NCBI GenBank assembly: GCA_002973575.1
Contig: PVEQ01000013.1
Location: 1-64,000 of the forward strand
From: Sediminibacterium magnilacihabitans
GTDB taxonomy: Bacteria > Bacteroidota > Bacteroidia > Chitinophagales > Chitinophagaceae
Reading direction: 5' to 3'
Length of the DNA: 64,000 bases
Below are positions 14,607 through 27,863 of the stretch, one piece after another. Both the position numbers and the translations under genes were made by a program. The notes beneath the pieces were generated by a model. It was given only the letters and a program-made list of their open reading frames with translations. It had not been told where the DNA came from and made no database searches. Each line of letters opens with the position of its first letter. The stretch's first letter is position 1.

Positions 14607-15902
14607 TTATTGCAAGGCACCAAAGTCGATCATTGGCTTCTCTTTACCCGGTGCATGCGCGAACACAGATCGCAACACCGTATTGTTACTGAAAAATCCG
14701 CCGTTACGCAGGAAGAAAGCGCCATTTTCTTCTCCACCGCTATAATCTATGCGATACCCTTTTTGCGCGGTGGCATCGCCGGTGAACACCATTTTGGTAA
14801 GCGGTAACCAATCACTGCTCTTGGGTTTTACCCATTGATTTTGGTAAAAAGCTTTACGTGTAACATTCCCCATAGAGGGATCGAAATTTTCCAGGAAAGA
14901 ATGCAAACGCGTTAAATAAGTATGGGTATGCGGACGGCTGAAACTGGCAATCAATAACCACTTATGCTCTTCCGGTGCATAGAAATAAGCGGTATAGTTG
15001 GTATACTCATTGGCAACCGGCTCTGCATGCAACAGGAAACGATAAGTCTCACCGGCTTGCCAATTGTATTTCAGGTAACTCTGTCCCCCAGCGCCTTCGT
15101 TGCCAAATTCTCCTGCGTGTACCTGTTCTCCTTTTTTCAATAACCTGATCTTTTGATCTTCGGGTATGGACCTGGGGTCATCGGTTTTGAACGGACTCCA
15201 CACAGAAAACAATACACGCCTTTCTGTTGTTGAATTTACCTGTATCCCAAAATAGCCTTCGGCAAATCCATCAGCCATAAAATAAGAACCAACAGGATCG
15301 CTTCCTATGGGCACTTTTATTTCATTATAGAACCATTCTATTTCGTTGCCGGTTCCGGAGAGATCATAATTGATATGCACCGAAGGGCCTCTTCTTCCCC
15401 AATAAAAATAATTGCCCTGGTTGTCTTTTACATACTTTGCTTCGGCATCAACCGATGTACCACTGAGGTGCAACTCGCTGATCGTTGCAAATTCAGCTCC
15501 TGTTTTTTTAAGTCCCGCTATGTCTATTTTAACATAGCCAGCTGGAACAGTCCATTCGCCGAACTCGTATTCTTTTGCAGCATCGCCACTTACCCTGACT
15601 TTTTTTGCAACACTATTAATAGTGCACTGTAGTTCCGATTGCCCTTTCTCTACTACAACAGGAGCTGTTATTTTCAATGTTCCCGGCTTGGCCAGTTTCA
15701 CATAAGTGCTGAACACGGCTTTTGCATTCCGCCATTCTTTCCATCCTTCATTGGTTATTTTTTCCGATGCATTTCCTGCACATACAGTAACCCAGGAATT
15801 ACCACCCACAGGAACTGTAAGCGTTGTATCGCCGGTTGCCCGGAAAGCGGATAACCCTGCCACACACATAACAACAATGATCAACCAATATCGCTTTCTC
15901 AT
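14607..15902 (-). CDS. DUF5077/DUF3472-domain secreted protein
   Basis: 431 residues from ATG 15902 (MRKRYWLIIVVMCVAGLSAFRATG, a signal peptide); the frame is open to 15968, but those residues overlap the GH2 gene and precede the signal peptide. The mature protein has an N-terminal beta-rich DUF5077-like domain (about 25-150, with WKEWRNAKAVFSTYVKLAKPGTL) and a DUF3472 domain (about 165-350, with YFYWGRRGPSVHINYD and EWFYNEIKVP). These paired domains are common in Bacteroidota glycan loci and are thought to be carbohydrate-related, but no activity is established. Last gene of the sulfatase operon. Confidence 0.8.
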   Translation of the reverse strand: MRKRYWLIIVVMCVAGLSAFRATGDTTLTVPVGGNSWVTVCAGNASEKITNEGWKEWRNAKAVFSTYVKLAKPGTLKITAPVVVEKGQSELQCTINSVAKKVRVSGDAAKEYEFGEWTVPAGYVKIDIAGLKKTGAEFATISELHLSGTSVDAEAKYVKDNQGNYFYWGRRGPSVHINYDLSGTGNEIEWFYNEIKVPIGSDPVGSYFMADGFAEGYFGIQVNSTTERRVLFSVWSPFKTDDPRSIPEDQKIRLLKKGEQVHAGEFGNEGAGGQSYLKYNWQAGETYRFLLHAEPVANEYTNYTAYFYAPEEHKWLLIASFSRPHTHTYLTRLHSFLENFDPSMGNVTRKAFYQNQWVKPKSSDWLPLTKMVFTGDATAQKGYRIDYSGGEENGAFFLRNGGFFSNNTVLRSVFAHAPGKEKPMIDFGALQ

Positions 15903-15924
15903 TTTTTGATTTTTAAATTTCGCT

Positions 15925-19101
<3,177 letters not shown>

Positions 19102-20223
19102 CTATTTTGATGCCACACAACGGAAGCCTGTATGCTCCAGTCCCGTATCGGTAGAAGTTTTCATTCGCGATGTTACCCTGTACCCTTTACAATAAGAAGC
19201 GTTGCACATGAACGACCCGCCGCGCACCACTTTCTTGGGAACAGTAGGTTCCATAGGATCATAGCTGGACGAAGGGCCTGTTGGATTTGCCGTTACTGTA
19301 TTTTTTAATGATTGATAATAATCAGGACGATACCAGTCTGCCGTCCATTCCCAAACATTACCGGCCATATCGTACAAGCCATATCCGTTAGAAGCGAAAG
19401 ACCGCACGGGCGCCAGCCTGTCGAAATGATCCCAATCGGTATTCTTCACAGGAAAAACGCCCTGCCAGGTATTGGCTTTGGGTTTACCCGATTCAATGGC
19501 TTCATTGCCCCAGGGATATTTGGCATTGGCCAGTCCACCCCTCGCTGCATATTCCCATTCCGCTTCGCTGGGCAAACGTTTACCGGCCCATTTGCAATAG
19601 GCTACGGCATCATCCCAGGAAATATGTACCACCGGGTAATGGTCCTTGCCATTGATATTGCTGTTGGAGCCTTCAGGATGTTTCCAGTTAGCGCCTTTTA
19701 CCCAGCTCCACCATTGCGATACATCTGTTAAAGGCACAGGATGATCCGGCTGTGTAAACACAAGCGAGGCAGCTACCAACTGGCTTTCATCGGGCTTTGG
19801 CGTACCAGGAGGTAATTGTTTTTTCATCTCTTCCCAGTCCGGCGCTTTTTCTGCTGTAGTGATATAACCGGTAGCCTTCACGAATTTTTTAAAATCGGCA
19901 TTGGTCACTTCATTCGCATCCATCCAGAAACCATCCAGCTTAACCTGGTGCTGCGGGTATTCATCGGGTCTTCCTTCATCATCCGATGCGCCCATTGCGA
20001 ATGTACCTCCGGCAATCCACACCATGCCTTCATGCGAAATTTTTCCTTCGGTAATAGTGATACTGTCTGTCTTCTTTACTGCAAAACGTTGCGGCAGATT
20101 CTTTTCGCAGGAAAGCATGCTGTCTTTTTTACCTGCGTTCGCTGCCTGCTCTTGTTGATGGTTCTTACAGGAGCCGAGCAACAGCGTTGCAATAAAGAAA
20201 TATGTTTTGAACTGATATTTCAT
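19102..20223 (-). CDS. FGE-like formylglycine-generating enzyme (sulfatase activator), lipoprotein
   Basis: 373 residues. N-terminus MKYQFKTYFFIATLLLGSC is a lipoprotein signal (lipobox LGSC). The rest is the FGE-sulfatase (SUMF1) fold, from WIAGGTFAMGASDDEGRPDEYP to the ending RGGSFMCNASYCKGY...GFRC (gap shown). Cys340 and Cys345 sit where the catalytic Cys pair of aerobic FGE lies. FGE oxidises a sulfatase Cys to formylglycine using O2 and copper. Two Cys-type sulfatases are in the same operon; the start overlaps the preceding sulfatase stop (TAATG). The main alternative is a non-catalytic SUMF1-fold protein such as GldJ/GldK, but the conserved Cys pair argues for FGE. Confidence 0.85.
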   Translation of the reverse strand: MKYQFKTYFFIATLLLGSCKNHQQEQAANAGKKDSMLSCEKNLPQRFAVKKTDSITITEGKISHEGMVWIAGGTFAMGASDDEGRPDEYPQHQVKLDGFWMDANEVTNADFKKFVKATGYITTAEKAPDWEEMKKQLPPGTPKPDESQLVAASLVFTQPDHPVPLTDVSQWWSWVKGANWKHPEGSNSNINGKDHYPVVHISWDDAVAYCKWAGKRLPSEAEWEYAARGGLANAKYPWGNEAIESGKPKANTWQGVFPVKNTDWDHFDRLAPVRSFASNGYGLYDMAGNVWEWTADWYRPDYYQSLKNTVTANPTGPSSSYDPMEPTVPKKVVRGGSFMCNASYCKGYRVTSRMKTSTDTGLEHTGFRCVASK

Positions 20224-21764
20224 TAGTCCTTAACCTCCTGCTCAAAAATTTTCATTGCTTCATCATCATGGTATTGGTTGATCAGATCCTTTAGTTGTTG
20301 TTTTAATGAAGCAACCAGCCGGCTGTTCTTTTTTTCTGTATAAAGGTTCTTCATTTCGGCAGGGTCTTTCTTCAGATCATAGAGTTCCCATGCATCTGCC
20401 GGTCCGTAAAAGCGGATCAGTTTATACTGAAGGGTGCGGATACCAAAATGAGGCGATACACGATGCGGCTCGGGATATTCATAATAATGATAGTAAGCTG
20501 CTTTGCGCCAGTCTTTCGAATTGCCGGTTTGCAACAAGGGCAGGAAAGAATTTCCTTGTATAGAAGCAGGTGCTGTTACCCCGGCAATATTCAATATGGT
20601 AGGTGCGAAGTCGATGTTCACGATCATATCATTCACCGAGGTTCCCGGTTTGATAACACCGGGATAACGCATCACCAACGGTGTTTTCATAGACTCTTCA
20701 TACATGAACCGTTTATCAAACCACCCATGTTCTCCCAGGTAAAAACCCTGGTCAGAAGCATAGATCACCACCGTGTTTTGTGTGAGTCCGTTCTTATCCA
20801 GGTAGTCCAGTATTTTACCAATGTTGCGATCCAGCGACCGGGCGGTGGACAGGTAATCTCTCATGTAGTGCTGGTACTTCCATTCTACAAGCGCTTTTCC
20901 TTTGTACTGGCGTTCGTCAAAATCCTTACTCACTTTATCGTAATAAGCTTTGAAAGCATTTCTTTGTTCCGGTGTCATGCGGCCATACATGCCTCTTTCG
21001 CCATAGTTGGCATGCACTTTCAGATCGTAATCGAGCAGCATGGTCTTATCAACCGTCATGTCCTGGTTCTTTGCTGCAAGACGGCCTTTGTAATCATCGT
21101 AAAAGTTAGCGGGCAATGGGAATTGTTTATCATCAAAAGCGCCCAGGTCTTGTATATCCGGTAACCAACTCCGGTGCGTAGCTTTTTCTCCTATCACCAT
21201 ACAAAAAGGTTTGGATGTATCCCTGTGATCGAGCCAATCGAAACTCAGCTGGGTGATCACATCGGTGATATAACCTTTGAGACGAACGGTATCGTTTTGC
21301 TGGCCAATAAAATCGGGATTGTAATACTGTCCCTGGTCGGGCAATACACGCCAATAATCAAATGCATTACCCGGCAATGTTTGCAAATGCCACTTGCCGA
21401 TCCAGCTGGTCTGGTAATTTTTTTGTTTGAGCAGACGGGAGAACACTTCCTGCCGGATATCAAAGGGGTTGGAAATATTATTCACTTTCAATCCATTGAT
21501 ATGGCTGTATTTGCCGGTAAGCAATGTAGCCCTGCTCGGTGCACAGAGGGAGTTGGTAACGCAGGCATTTCGAAAAATGGCGCCTTCCCTGGCGATGCGA
21601 TCGATATTGGGCGTTTGCATCAACTTACTTCCATAAGCACTGATGGCCTGGTAAGCATGGTCATCGGAGAAGATGATGAGTATGTTGGGCGCTTTTTTAT
21701 TTTGCTGCGCCGTCAACGTCAAGCAGCATAGCAAACTGCTCAACACCAGTATTGATCTGATCAT
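20223..21764 (-). CDS. Sulfatase (formylglycine-dependent, family S1)
   Basis: 513 residues with signal peptide (1-20). Metal-binding Asp34/Asp35 region IIFSDDHAYQA, then Cys74 in SLCAPSRATLLTGKY, the C-x-P-x-R motif converted to formylglycine. The tail includes the family's KLIRFYGPADAWELYDLKKDP segment. It hydrolyses a sulfate ester on a glycan in the periplasm. Overlaps of 1 base with the FGE gene and 4 bases with the GH95 gene make a tight operon. The position cleaved cannot be read from the sequence. Confidence 0.93.
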   Translation of the reverse strand: MIRSILVLSSLLCCLTLTAQQNKKAPNILIIFSDDHAYQAISAYGSKLMQTPNIDRIAREGAIFRNACVTNSLCAPSRATLLTGKYSHINGLKVNNISNPFDIRQEVFSRLLKQKNYQTSWIGKWHLQTLPGNAFDYWRVLPDQGQYYNPDFIGQQNDTVRLKGYITDVITQLSFDWLDHRDTSKPFCMVIGEKATHRSWLPDIQDLGAFDDKQFPLPANFYDDYKGRLAAKNQDMTVDKTMLLDYDLKVHANYGERGMYGRMTPEQRNAFKAYYDKVSKDFDERQYKGKALVEWKYQHYMRDYLSTARSLDRNIGKILDYLDKNGLTQNTVVIYASDQGFYLGEHGWFDKRFMYEESMKTPLVMRYPGVIKPGTSVNDMIVNIDFAPTILNIAGVTAPASIQGNSFLPLLQTGNSKDWRKAAYYHYYEYPEPHRVSPHFGIRTLQYKLIRFYGPADAWELYDLKKDPAEMKNLYTEKKNSRLVASLKQQLKDLINQYHDDEAMKIFEQEVKD

Positions 21765-24139
21765 AAACTGATTTTTTTAGACTGACCTTTTATTGTTGGG
21801 AAGCTGATTAATTTTTGATTCACCATGATCTTACATTCACCACCGGCATGCGAGACTATTTTACAACCGGTTACTCTGCCTTCTTTCCATTCCATGTCTA
21901 CCACAAATCCACCTCTTGCACAAAGCCCTTTTACGGAACCGCTGCCACTCCATGCAGCAGGCAGGGCAGGCAGCAGCTGTATATAATGCTCCTGCGACTG
22001 GATAAGCATTTCTGCAATACCGGCCGTTCCCCCAAAATTACCATCGATTTGGAAAGGCGGATGGCCGCAGAATAAATTCGCATAAGTACCGCCGCCGCCA
22101 GACATTACAATGCCCATACGTGTTACCGGCTTGAGCAACTGGTTCAATAAGATCAGTGCATGATCGCCATCACCCAGTCTTGCCCAGAAATTGATCTTCC
22201 AGGCTTTGGACCATCCCGTACCCCCATCGCCCCTGTCGGCCAGGGTTTTCCTCGCAGCTTTTGCCAGCTCAGGTGTTCGTACAATGCTGATCTCATCATA
22301 AGGGTGCAGGCCATACAGGTGAGATACGTGCCTGTGCTGGGGTTCCGCATCTTTCCAGTCATCAAGCCACTCATTCAGATCGCCCGCTGCACCTACCTGG
22401 TCAGGCGCGAGTTGCGGAAGCAATTGTTGCAACTCCTTACTCCAATCGCTGTTGGTATTCAGAATAGCCGATGCATGAATACAGGCATTGAATAATTCGC
22501 GGCATATCTGCATATCGATGGCAGGTCCCATGGCAGTCTGGCCATGAAAACCATCGGGCGTGATATAAGTATTCTCGGGAGAATTGGAAGGCGCTGTAAC
22601 CAGCCAGCCATGTTTGGGTTCGCGTATCAGTACAGATTGCAGGAATTGCGCAGCGCCCTTGAGTACGGGAAAATACGTTCTCAAAAAAGCAGTGTCTTTG
22701 GTAAACCGGTAATGTTCCCAGATATGCTCGCAAAGCCAGGCGCCTCCTGTAAGCGTAGAGCCCCATTCAGCACCTTCGCCCGGAGAAGTATAACGCCATG
22801 GATTACTGATCACATGCGCTACCCATCCCTTTGCATTGTAATAAGCCTTCGCCGTTTTCTCACCAGGTATCACCAGGTCTTTGGTAAAACGGTGCAATGG
22901 TTCTGCCAGGCTGCTGAGATTGGTAGTCTCTGCGAGCCAATAATTCATTTGGATGTTGATGTTCAAATGATAATCGCCATTCCAGGGTGTTTGGTATTCT
23001 GTAGCCCACAATCCCTGCAGGTTCGCGGGCAGCAGGCCAGGGCGGGATGACGAGATCAGCAAGTACCTTCCGAAATTAAAATACAACACCGGTAATTCTA
23101 AATCTTGTTCGCCTTTATTATAACGGATCAGCCGCTGGATGGTAGTCAGCCCCGATACCGCATCGTTAGCAGGCATCTGCCAACGGCATCGGTTAAAATA
23201 TTTTTGATAGGCAGCAGCGCTTTTGCTTGCTGCAACCGCATATTGCATGGCCTTTGTTGCCGATAAATAATGTAAGCATTGTGCAAGTGGATCCGGTGCG
23301 GTGAGTTGGGAAGTATTCCAGTTAAAATTCGTAGCCGCTGCTATTTTGATCCAGCATTCTGAAGCGCCTTCTATGTGCAATACATTTTCTTCTGCCGTTA
23401 TTTTACCATCCTTAATAACAAGTTGTACTACCGATGCAAAGCGCATACCCTTCTCTTTACCCGATGGCAATTGTCCCTGCATGATCAGCTGATTTGCATT
23501 CGCTGTTACGGTTGCATGTTCTTTCCGGTAAAGTGATAACCTGGCATTGATGCCGGCTTTGCCGGAACTGCTCAACTTTATCCAAATGATATCATTCACA
23601 AAATCTGCAAATAATTCTTCTTTTATTTGCTGTCCATTACGCTTGAAACGGGTAACTGCTTTGGCATTTTCAAGATCCAATTGCCTTGTATATTCAGTAA
23701 CAGGCATTGCACTGTCTTTCCATTCAATAAAAAGATCGCCGAGTGCCTGGTAACATCCATATTTCACATGGGCTCCACTTCCAAAACCCGAACCTTCTCC
23801 TTTTGCAATAAAATGTTTTTGCAGCAATGCCTGTGCTTCCCTGTTTTTTCCGGCGAGCAGCAAATCTTGTATGGGTTTCAGGTATTGATAGGCTTCCCGG
23901 CTGTCTGCATCCTGCTCTCCGCCAGACCATAAAGAGATCTCATTGAGCGCGATCCTTTCTTTGCCAGTACTGCCATACATCATAGCGCCCATTCTGCCAT
24001 TACCCAATGGGAGGCTTTCTGTAAAAACTTTAGCAGCCGTATCAAATACAACCGTAATAGCTGCCCGTTGTGCATGCAATGCTCCTGTCAGCAACAGCAG
24101 TGTGGTGGTAGCAATTGTTCTTACTGCAAAATGCATCAT
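21761..24139 (-). CDS. Glycoside hydrolase family 95 (alpha-L-fucosidase / alpha-L-galactosidase)
   Basis: 792 residues, the usual family length, with a signal peptide (about 1-23). N-terminal beta-sandwich with ESLPLGNGRMGAMMYG, then an (alpha/alpha)6 barrel. The motif YHLNINIQMNYWLAETTNL contains the paired Asn residues that activate water in GH95, and NQLLKPVTRM...GTYANLFCGHPPFQIDGNFGG (gap shown) is the conserved C-terminal barrel block. GH95 enzymes remove alpha-1,2-linked L-fucose (some L-galactose) with inversion. Its stop overlaps the downstream sulfatase start. Confidence 0.93.
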   Translation of the reverse strand: MMHFAVRTIATTTLLLLTGALHAQRAAITVVFDTAAKVFTESLPLGNGRMGAMMYGSTGKERIALNEISLWSGGEQDADSREAYQYLKPIQDLLLAGKNREAQALLQKHFIAKGEGSGFGSGAHVKYGCYQALGDLFIEWKDSAMPVTEYTRQLDLENAKAVTRFKRNGQQIKEELFADFVNDIIWIKLSSSGKAGINARLSLYRKEHATVTANANQLIMQGQLPSGKEKGMRFASVVQLVIKDGKITAEENVLHIEGASECWIKIAAATNFNWNTSQLTAPDPLAQCLHYLSATKAMQYAVAASKSAAAYQKYFNRCRWQMPANDAVSGLTTIQRLIRYNKGEQDLELPVLYFNFGRYLLISSSRPGLLPANLQGLWATEYQTPWNGDYHLNINIQMNYWLAETTNLSSLAEPLHRFTKDLVIPGEKTAKAYYNAKGWVAHVISNPWRYTSPGEGAEWGSTLTGGAWLCEHIWEHYRFTKDTAFLRTYFPVLKGAAQFLQSVLIREPKHGWLVTAPSNSPENTYITPDGFHGQTAMGPAIDMQICRELFNACIHASAILNTNSDWSKELQQLLPQLAPDQVGAAGDLNEWLDDWKDAEPQHRHVSHLYGLHPYDEISIVRTPELAKAARKTLADRGDGGTGWSKAWKINFWARLGDGDHALILLNQLLKPVTRMGIVMSGGGGTYANLFCGHPPFQIDGNFGGTAGIAEMLIQSQEHYIQLLPALPAAWSGSGSVKGLCARGGFVVDMEWKEGRVTGCKIVSHAGGECKIMVNQKLISFPTIKGQSKKISL

Positions 24140-24150
24140 CCGATGTTTTA

Positions 24151-25674
24151 TTAGTTATCAGCTTTTACTTTATCCAATAAAGCAACCAATTCTTTTACGA
24201 TCTCCGGGTGCTGTTCTGCTACATTGTACTGTTCACGAATATCTGTTTGCATATTGTACAATTGCGGCTTGGGTAAATTGCCCAATTCTATATTCACCAC
24301 TTTGTCGTAAGCCGCTCCGTTATTGGGTACAATGTATTTCCATTGTCCTTTGGTAACGGATAACCCGCGCGCATCTTCTACGAGGAATGCCCTGTCTTCA
24401 TCATGCTTACCCAACAAAACACGCAGCCGTTCAAAACTATCGGGACCATCGCCATTATTCAATGAGTGGCCAGCCAGCTTTGCCAATGAAGCATAAAGGT
24501 CAACCTGACTGAACAATGCATTCGTTGTTTTACCTGCTTTCACCTGCCCGGGCCATTTCACAATCAATGGCACCCTTGTGCCTGCTTCAAATATGCTGTA
24601 TTTGCCTCCGCGCAATGCACCGCCGGGGTGATGATCGCCCAAATGCTCTACCGACCCATCAAGGTAACCATCATTCACCACCGGTCCGTTATCACTGCTG
24701 AAAATGATCAGGGTATTGTTGGTCAGGTGCAGGCTGTCCAGTGCATGCACAATTTGTCCAACCGTATAATCCAATTGCAAAATCGCATCTCCCCGCAATC
24801 CCATACCACTCTTACCCCTGAACATACTGTGCGGATAACGCGGCACATGAATATCGCCTGTTGCAAAATATAGAAAGAAAGGCTGTTGTTTGTTTTTGCC
24901 GATGAACTGTATCGCCTTTTGTGTGATCGTTCCGGCGATGTTTTCATCTTTCCAGCGTGCACTGTGACCGCCGCTCATCCATCCAATCCTGCTGATGCTG
25001 TCGATGATGGTCTGGTTATGCCCTTGCTGTGGATCGGGCTTAATGCGAAGCATTTCGGGATTTTCCTTGCCAGTAGGGTCGTTGCCGATCTTGTGTTGGT
25101 AATTCACTGCTATCGGATCGCTCGGATCGAGGTTCACCACGCGATGATTCTCTACATATACACAAGGTACCCTGTCGAGTGTGGCGGGCATGATGAATGA
25201 ATAAGTAAAGCCTACTTCATTGGGGCCCGGTTTGATATCGCCATTCCAATCGATCGTACCATTGGTACCAAGACCCAGGTGCCATTTGCCGATGGCCGCC
25301 GTTTGATAACCTGCCTGCTGCAAAGTCAGCGGCATGGTTCCTTTATTCATGGGAATAATCAGCGAGGCATCGCCGGGCGCTATGCCGGTTCCTTTTTGTC
25401 GCCAGGGATATTTACCGGTAAGGATGCCATAACGTGAAGGTGTGCAGGTAGCCGAAGTGCTGTGGGCATTGGTGAATCTCAATCCTTGAGCAGCCAGCCA
25501 ATCAATATGAGGCGTTTGGATCCTCGTCATTCCATAACAACTCAGATCGCCATAGCCTACATCATCGGCATAAATGATGATGATATTAGGCTTTCGTTGT
25601 GCAGATACGGCACAGACAAGAAAAAGAGCAGCAAACAGCACTAACTGTTTACTGGCAGTAAACCTGGTGGTCAT
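24151..25674 (-). CDS. Sulfatase (formylglycine-dependent, family S1)
   Basis: 507 residues with a signal peptide (1-25). Asp37/Asp38 in IIYADDVGYGDLSCYG and Cys77 in SATCTPSRYGILTGKYPW form the S1 active site (C-x-P-S-R). The ADDxGYGD opening and the SSDNGPVVNDGYLDG block are typical of arylsulfatase A-like exo-sulfatases, so this and the sulfatase at 20223 probably remove sulfates from different positions or sugars. It is the first gene of the leftward glycan operon, 11 bases before GH95. Confidence 0.93.
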   Translation of the reverse strand: MTTRFTASKQLVLFAALFLVCAVSAQRKPNIIIIYADDVGYGDLSCYGMTRIQTPHIDWLAAQGLRFTNAHSTSATCTPSRYGILTGKYPWRQKGTGIAPGDASLIIPMNKGTMPLTLQQAGYQTAAIGKWHLGLGTNGTIDWNGDIKPGPNEVGFTYSFIMPATLDRVPCVYVENHRVVNLDPSDPIAVNYQHKIGNDPTGKENPEMLRIKPDPQQGHNQTIIDSISRIGWMSGGHSARWKDENIAGTITQKAIQFIGKNKQQPFFLYFATGDIHVPRYPHSMFRGKSGMGLRGDAILQLDYTVGQIVHALDSLHLTNNTLIIFSSDNGPVVNDGYLDGSVEHLGDHHPGGALRGGKYSIFEAGTRVPLIVKWPGQVKAGKTTNALFSQVDLYASLAKLAGHSLNNGDGPDSFERLRVLLGKHDEDRAFLVEDARGLSVTKGQWKYIVPNNGAAYDKVVNIELGNLPKPQLYNMQTDIREQYNVAEQHPEIVKELVALLDKVKADN

Positions 25675-25755
25675 GATATTGCGGTTGGACTTTGATACTA
25701 CCTGCTAATATAGCAAATTGACCTCCCGTCTGTGATTGCAAACGATTGCGCCAAT

Positions 25756-26838
25756 TTAAAGGTACTTCTCGCCTTTGTTGCGCTTTACTTCAGCCACATA
25801 TTCTTTGATGGCCTGTTCTTTTTCTTTTTTACACACCAACAATACATCTTTGGTATCCACTACAATGAAATCGTCGAGCCCCTGTAATACCAACAGCTTA
25901 TCATGCGATGCCGAGATCATGCATTTGGTAGCGTCGATCACAATTACATTGTCTCCTGCCACAGCATTACCCAGGTAATCTTTTTCCAGGTTGTCATAAG
26001 CGCTGTTCCAGGTGCCCAGGTCACTCCAACCGAAAGAAGAAGGGATCACATATACATTATCTGCCTTTTCCATGATGGCCACATCGATGGAAATATTCGT
26101 ACACAAAGGATAGATTCCGTCCATCGCCGCTTTCTCGCGAGCAGTATTGTAATCAGCCTTCACCCCATCGAAAAGTTCATACATCTCAGGCTGGTACATT
26201 TCAAAAGCTTTCACCACATTCTTTACCCGCCACGCAAAGATGCCGGCATTCCATAAAAAATCTCCGCTGGCCAAAAAGGTTTTCGCCAGTTCGAGATTGG
26301 GTTTTTCGGTGAAGGTTTTTACTTTATAAATACCATCGGCAACCGGCAACACATCATGCTGGATATAACCATACCCTGTGTTAGGATAAGTAGGATTGAT
26401 GCCCAGCGTAACCAATGATTTGATATGACCCACAAAGTGAAGCGCCTGCAGGGTGATCTCTTTGAAACGTTCATTGTCCAGTATGAGGTGATCGCTCGGC
26501 GCCACGATCAAAGAAGCTTCCGGATCTTTCTGTAATAATTTGAAAGAAATATAAGCAATACAGGGCGCTGTATTTTTTCTGCTCGGCTCCGCAAGGATAT
26601 TCTCTACCGGCAGCGCTGGCAATTGCTTTTTTACAATAGATGTATATTCATCGGAGGTAACAATGAAAATATTCTCTTTAGGAATAAAAGTGGCATAACG
26701 CTCATAAGTCCATTGGATGAGGGTCTTGCCGGTATTTAAAATATCGAGGAATTGCTTGGGATAACTGGTTCTGCTCTTAGGCCAGAAGCGACTGCCGATA
26801 CCACCCGCCATGATCGCTACATAATGACTTTTATTCAT
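25756..26838 (-). CDS. manC: Mannose-1-phosphate guanylyltransferase
   Basis: 360 residues, the single-domain form. Nucleotidyltransferase signature MAGGIGSRFWPKSRTSYPKQFLDI at the N-terminus (listed with its flanks; the key residues are the GG, R and K), plus APSDHLI, GYGYIQ, FTEKPNLE and WNAGIFAW blocks. It makes GDP-mannose from mannose-1-phosphate and GTP for polysaccharides and GDP-fucose. It lacks the C-terminal phosphomannose isomerase domain of bifunctional ManC proteins. It lies 53 bases after kdsD on the same strand, consistent with envelope sugar supply. Confidence 0.93.
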   Translation of the reverse strand: MNKSHYVAIMAGGIGSRFWPKSRTSYPKQFLDILNTGKTLIQWTYERYATFIPKENIFIVTSDEYTSIVKKQLPALPVENILAEPSRKNTAPCIAYISFKLLQKDPEASLIVAPSDHLILDNERFKEITLQALHFVGHIKSLVTLGINPTYPNTGYGYIQHDVLPVADGIYKVKTFTEKPNLELAKTFLASGDFLWNAGIFAWRVKNVVKAFEMYQPEMYELFDGVKADYNTAREKAAMDGIYPLCTNISIDVAIMEKADNVYVIPSSFGWSDLGTWNSAYDNLEKDYLGNAVAGDNVIVIDATKCMISASHDKLLVLQGLDDFIVVDTKDVLLVCKKEKEQAIKEYVAEVKRNKGEKYL

Positions 26839-26891
26839 CTCAATCCTATATTAGAAGTTGCAATATTAAAGGAATGCAACGAGTTCTTTGG

Positions 26892-27863
26892 TTAAATAAT
26901 GCCTTCTTTTACCAGGTCATGTATGTGCAATATACCCAGGTATTTTTCGTCCTCGGCCACGATCAACTGGCTGATATCGTATTTCCGCAATACATCCAGC
27001 GTATCCACTGCCAGCATATCGGGTGGTATGGTTTTGGGATGAGCGGATAAAATATCAGCCGCTTTTATATCCTGTATGTTGTTGCTCTTTTCCAGCATAC
27101 GCCTCAGGTCTCCATCGGTAATAATACCCACTACCCGGTTCTGTTCGTCGGTTACTGCAGTTACACCTAACCTTTTTTCGGTGATCTCCACGATCACTTC
27201 TTTCAATGTGGCAGTGGGTAACACATGCGGACGTTCATTATGTGTATAGAGATCCGCCGCCCGCAAATACATCCGTTTGCCCAGGTTGCCGCCTGGATGG
27301 TATTTAGCAAAATCTTTGCCGCTGAAACCATTCAGTTCCATCAAACACACCGCCAGCACATCGCCCATGACCATCTGTGCCGTAGTGCTGCTGGTGGGGG
27401 CCAGGTTATTGGGACAAGCCTCTTTACTTACAGTTGTATTCAGCACCAGATCGCTCTGGGTAGCCAGGAAACTGTCGGTATTCCCCACCATACCGATCAA
27501 TGCATTGCCGAAATTTTTAATAAGGGGTACCAGCACTTTGATCTCCGGACTTTCGCCGCTCTTGCTGATGATCATCACCACATCATCGCGCTGCACCATG
27601 CCCAGGTCGCCATGGATGGCATCTGCCGCATGCATAAAGAGGGAGGGGGTACCCGTTGAATTAAGGGTGGCCACGATCTTCTGGGCTACAATGGCGCTTT
27701 TGCCAATACCACTGATCACCAATCGTCCTTTAGACCCATGAACAACCTTTACAGCCTGCTCAAAAGAAGGGTCTATGAAAGCAGCGAGTCCTGCAATCGA
27801 TTGAGCTTCTAACTCAATGGTATTCAGCGCTGTTTGATAAATCGATGTATGCATGCCGTGCAA
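26892..27863 (-). CDS. kdsD: Arabinose-5-phosphate isomerase (KpsF/GutQ/KdsD family)
   Basis: 323 residues: SIS domain (about 30-190, with GIGKSAIVAQKI and IISKSGESPEIK) followed by two CBS domains (about 200-320, with VVGIITDGDLRRML). The SIS part interconverts ribulose-5-phosphate and arabinose-5-phosphate, the first step of Kdo synthesis for lipopolysaccharide. An ATG three codons in (27854) is an alternative start. The CBS pair probably regulates activity by binding a nucleotide or nucleotide sugar. Confidence 0.92.
   Translation of the reverse strand: MHGMHTSIYQTALNTIELEAQSIAGLAAFIDPSFEQAVKVVHGSKGRLVISGIGKSAIVAQKIVATLNSTGTPSLFMHAADAIHGDLGMVQRDDVVMIISKSGESPEIKVLVPLIKNFGNALIGMVGNTDSFLATQSDLVLNTTVSKEACPNNLAPTSSTTAQMVMGDVLAVCLMELNGFSGKDFAKYHPGGNLGKRMYLRAADLYTHNERPHVLPTATLKEVIVEITEKRLGVTAVTDEQNRVVGIITDGDLRRMLEKSNNIQDIKAADILSAHPKTIPPDMLAVDTLDVLRKYDISQLIVAEDEKYLGILHIHDLVKEGII

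Noticed and set aside
19102-20223. GldJ/GldK-type gliding protein rather than FGE
   Set aside because: The Cys340/Cys345 pair and operon position among sulfatases fit FGE; GldJ/GldK lack the catalytic cysteines and sit in gliding loci.
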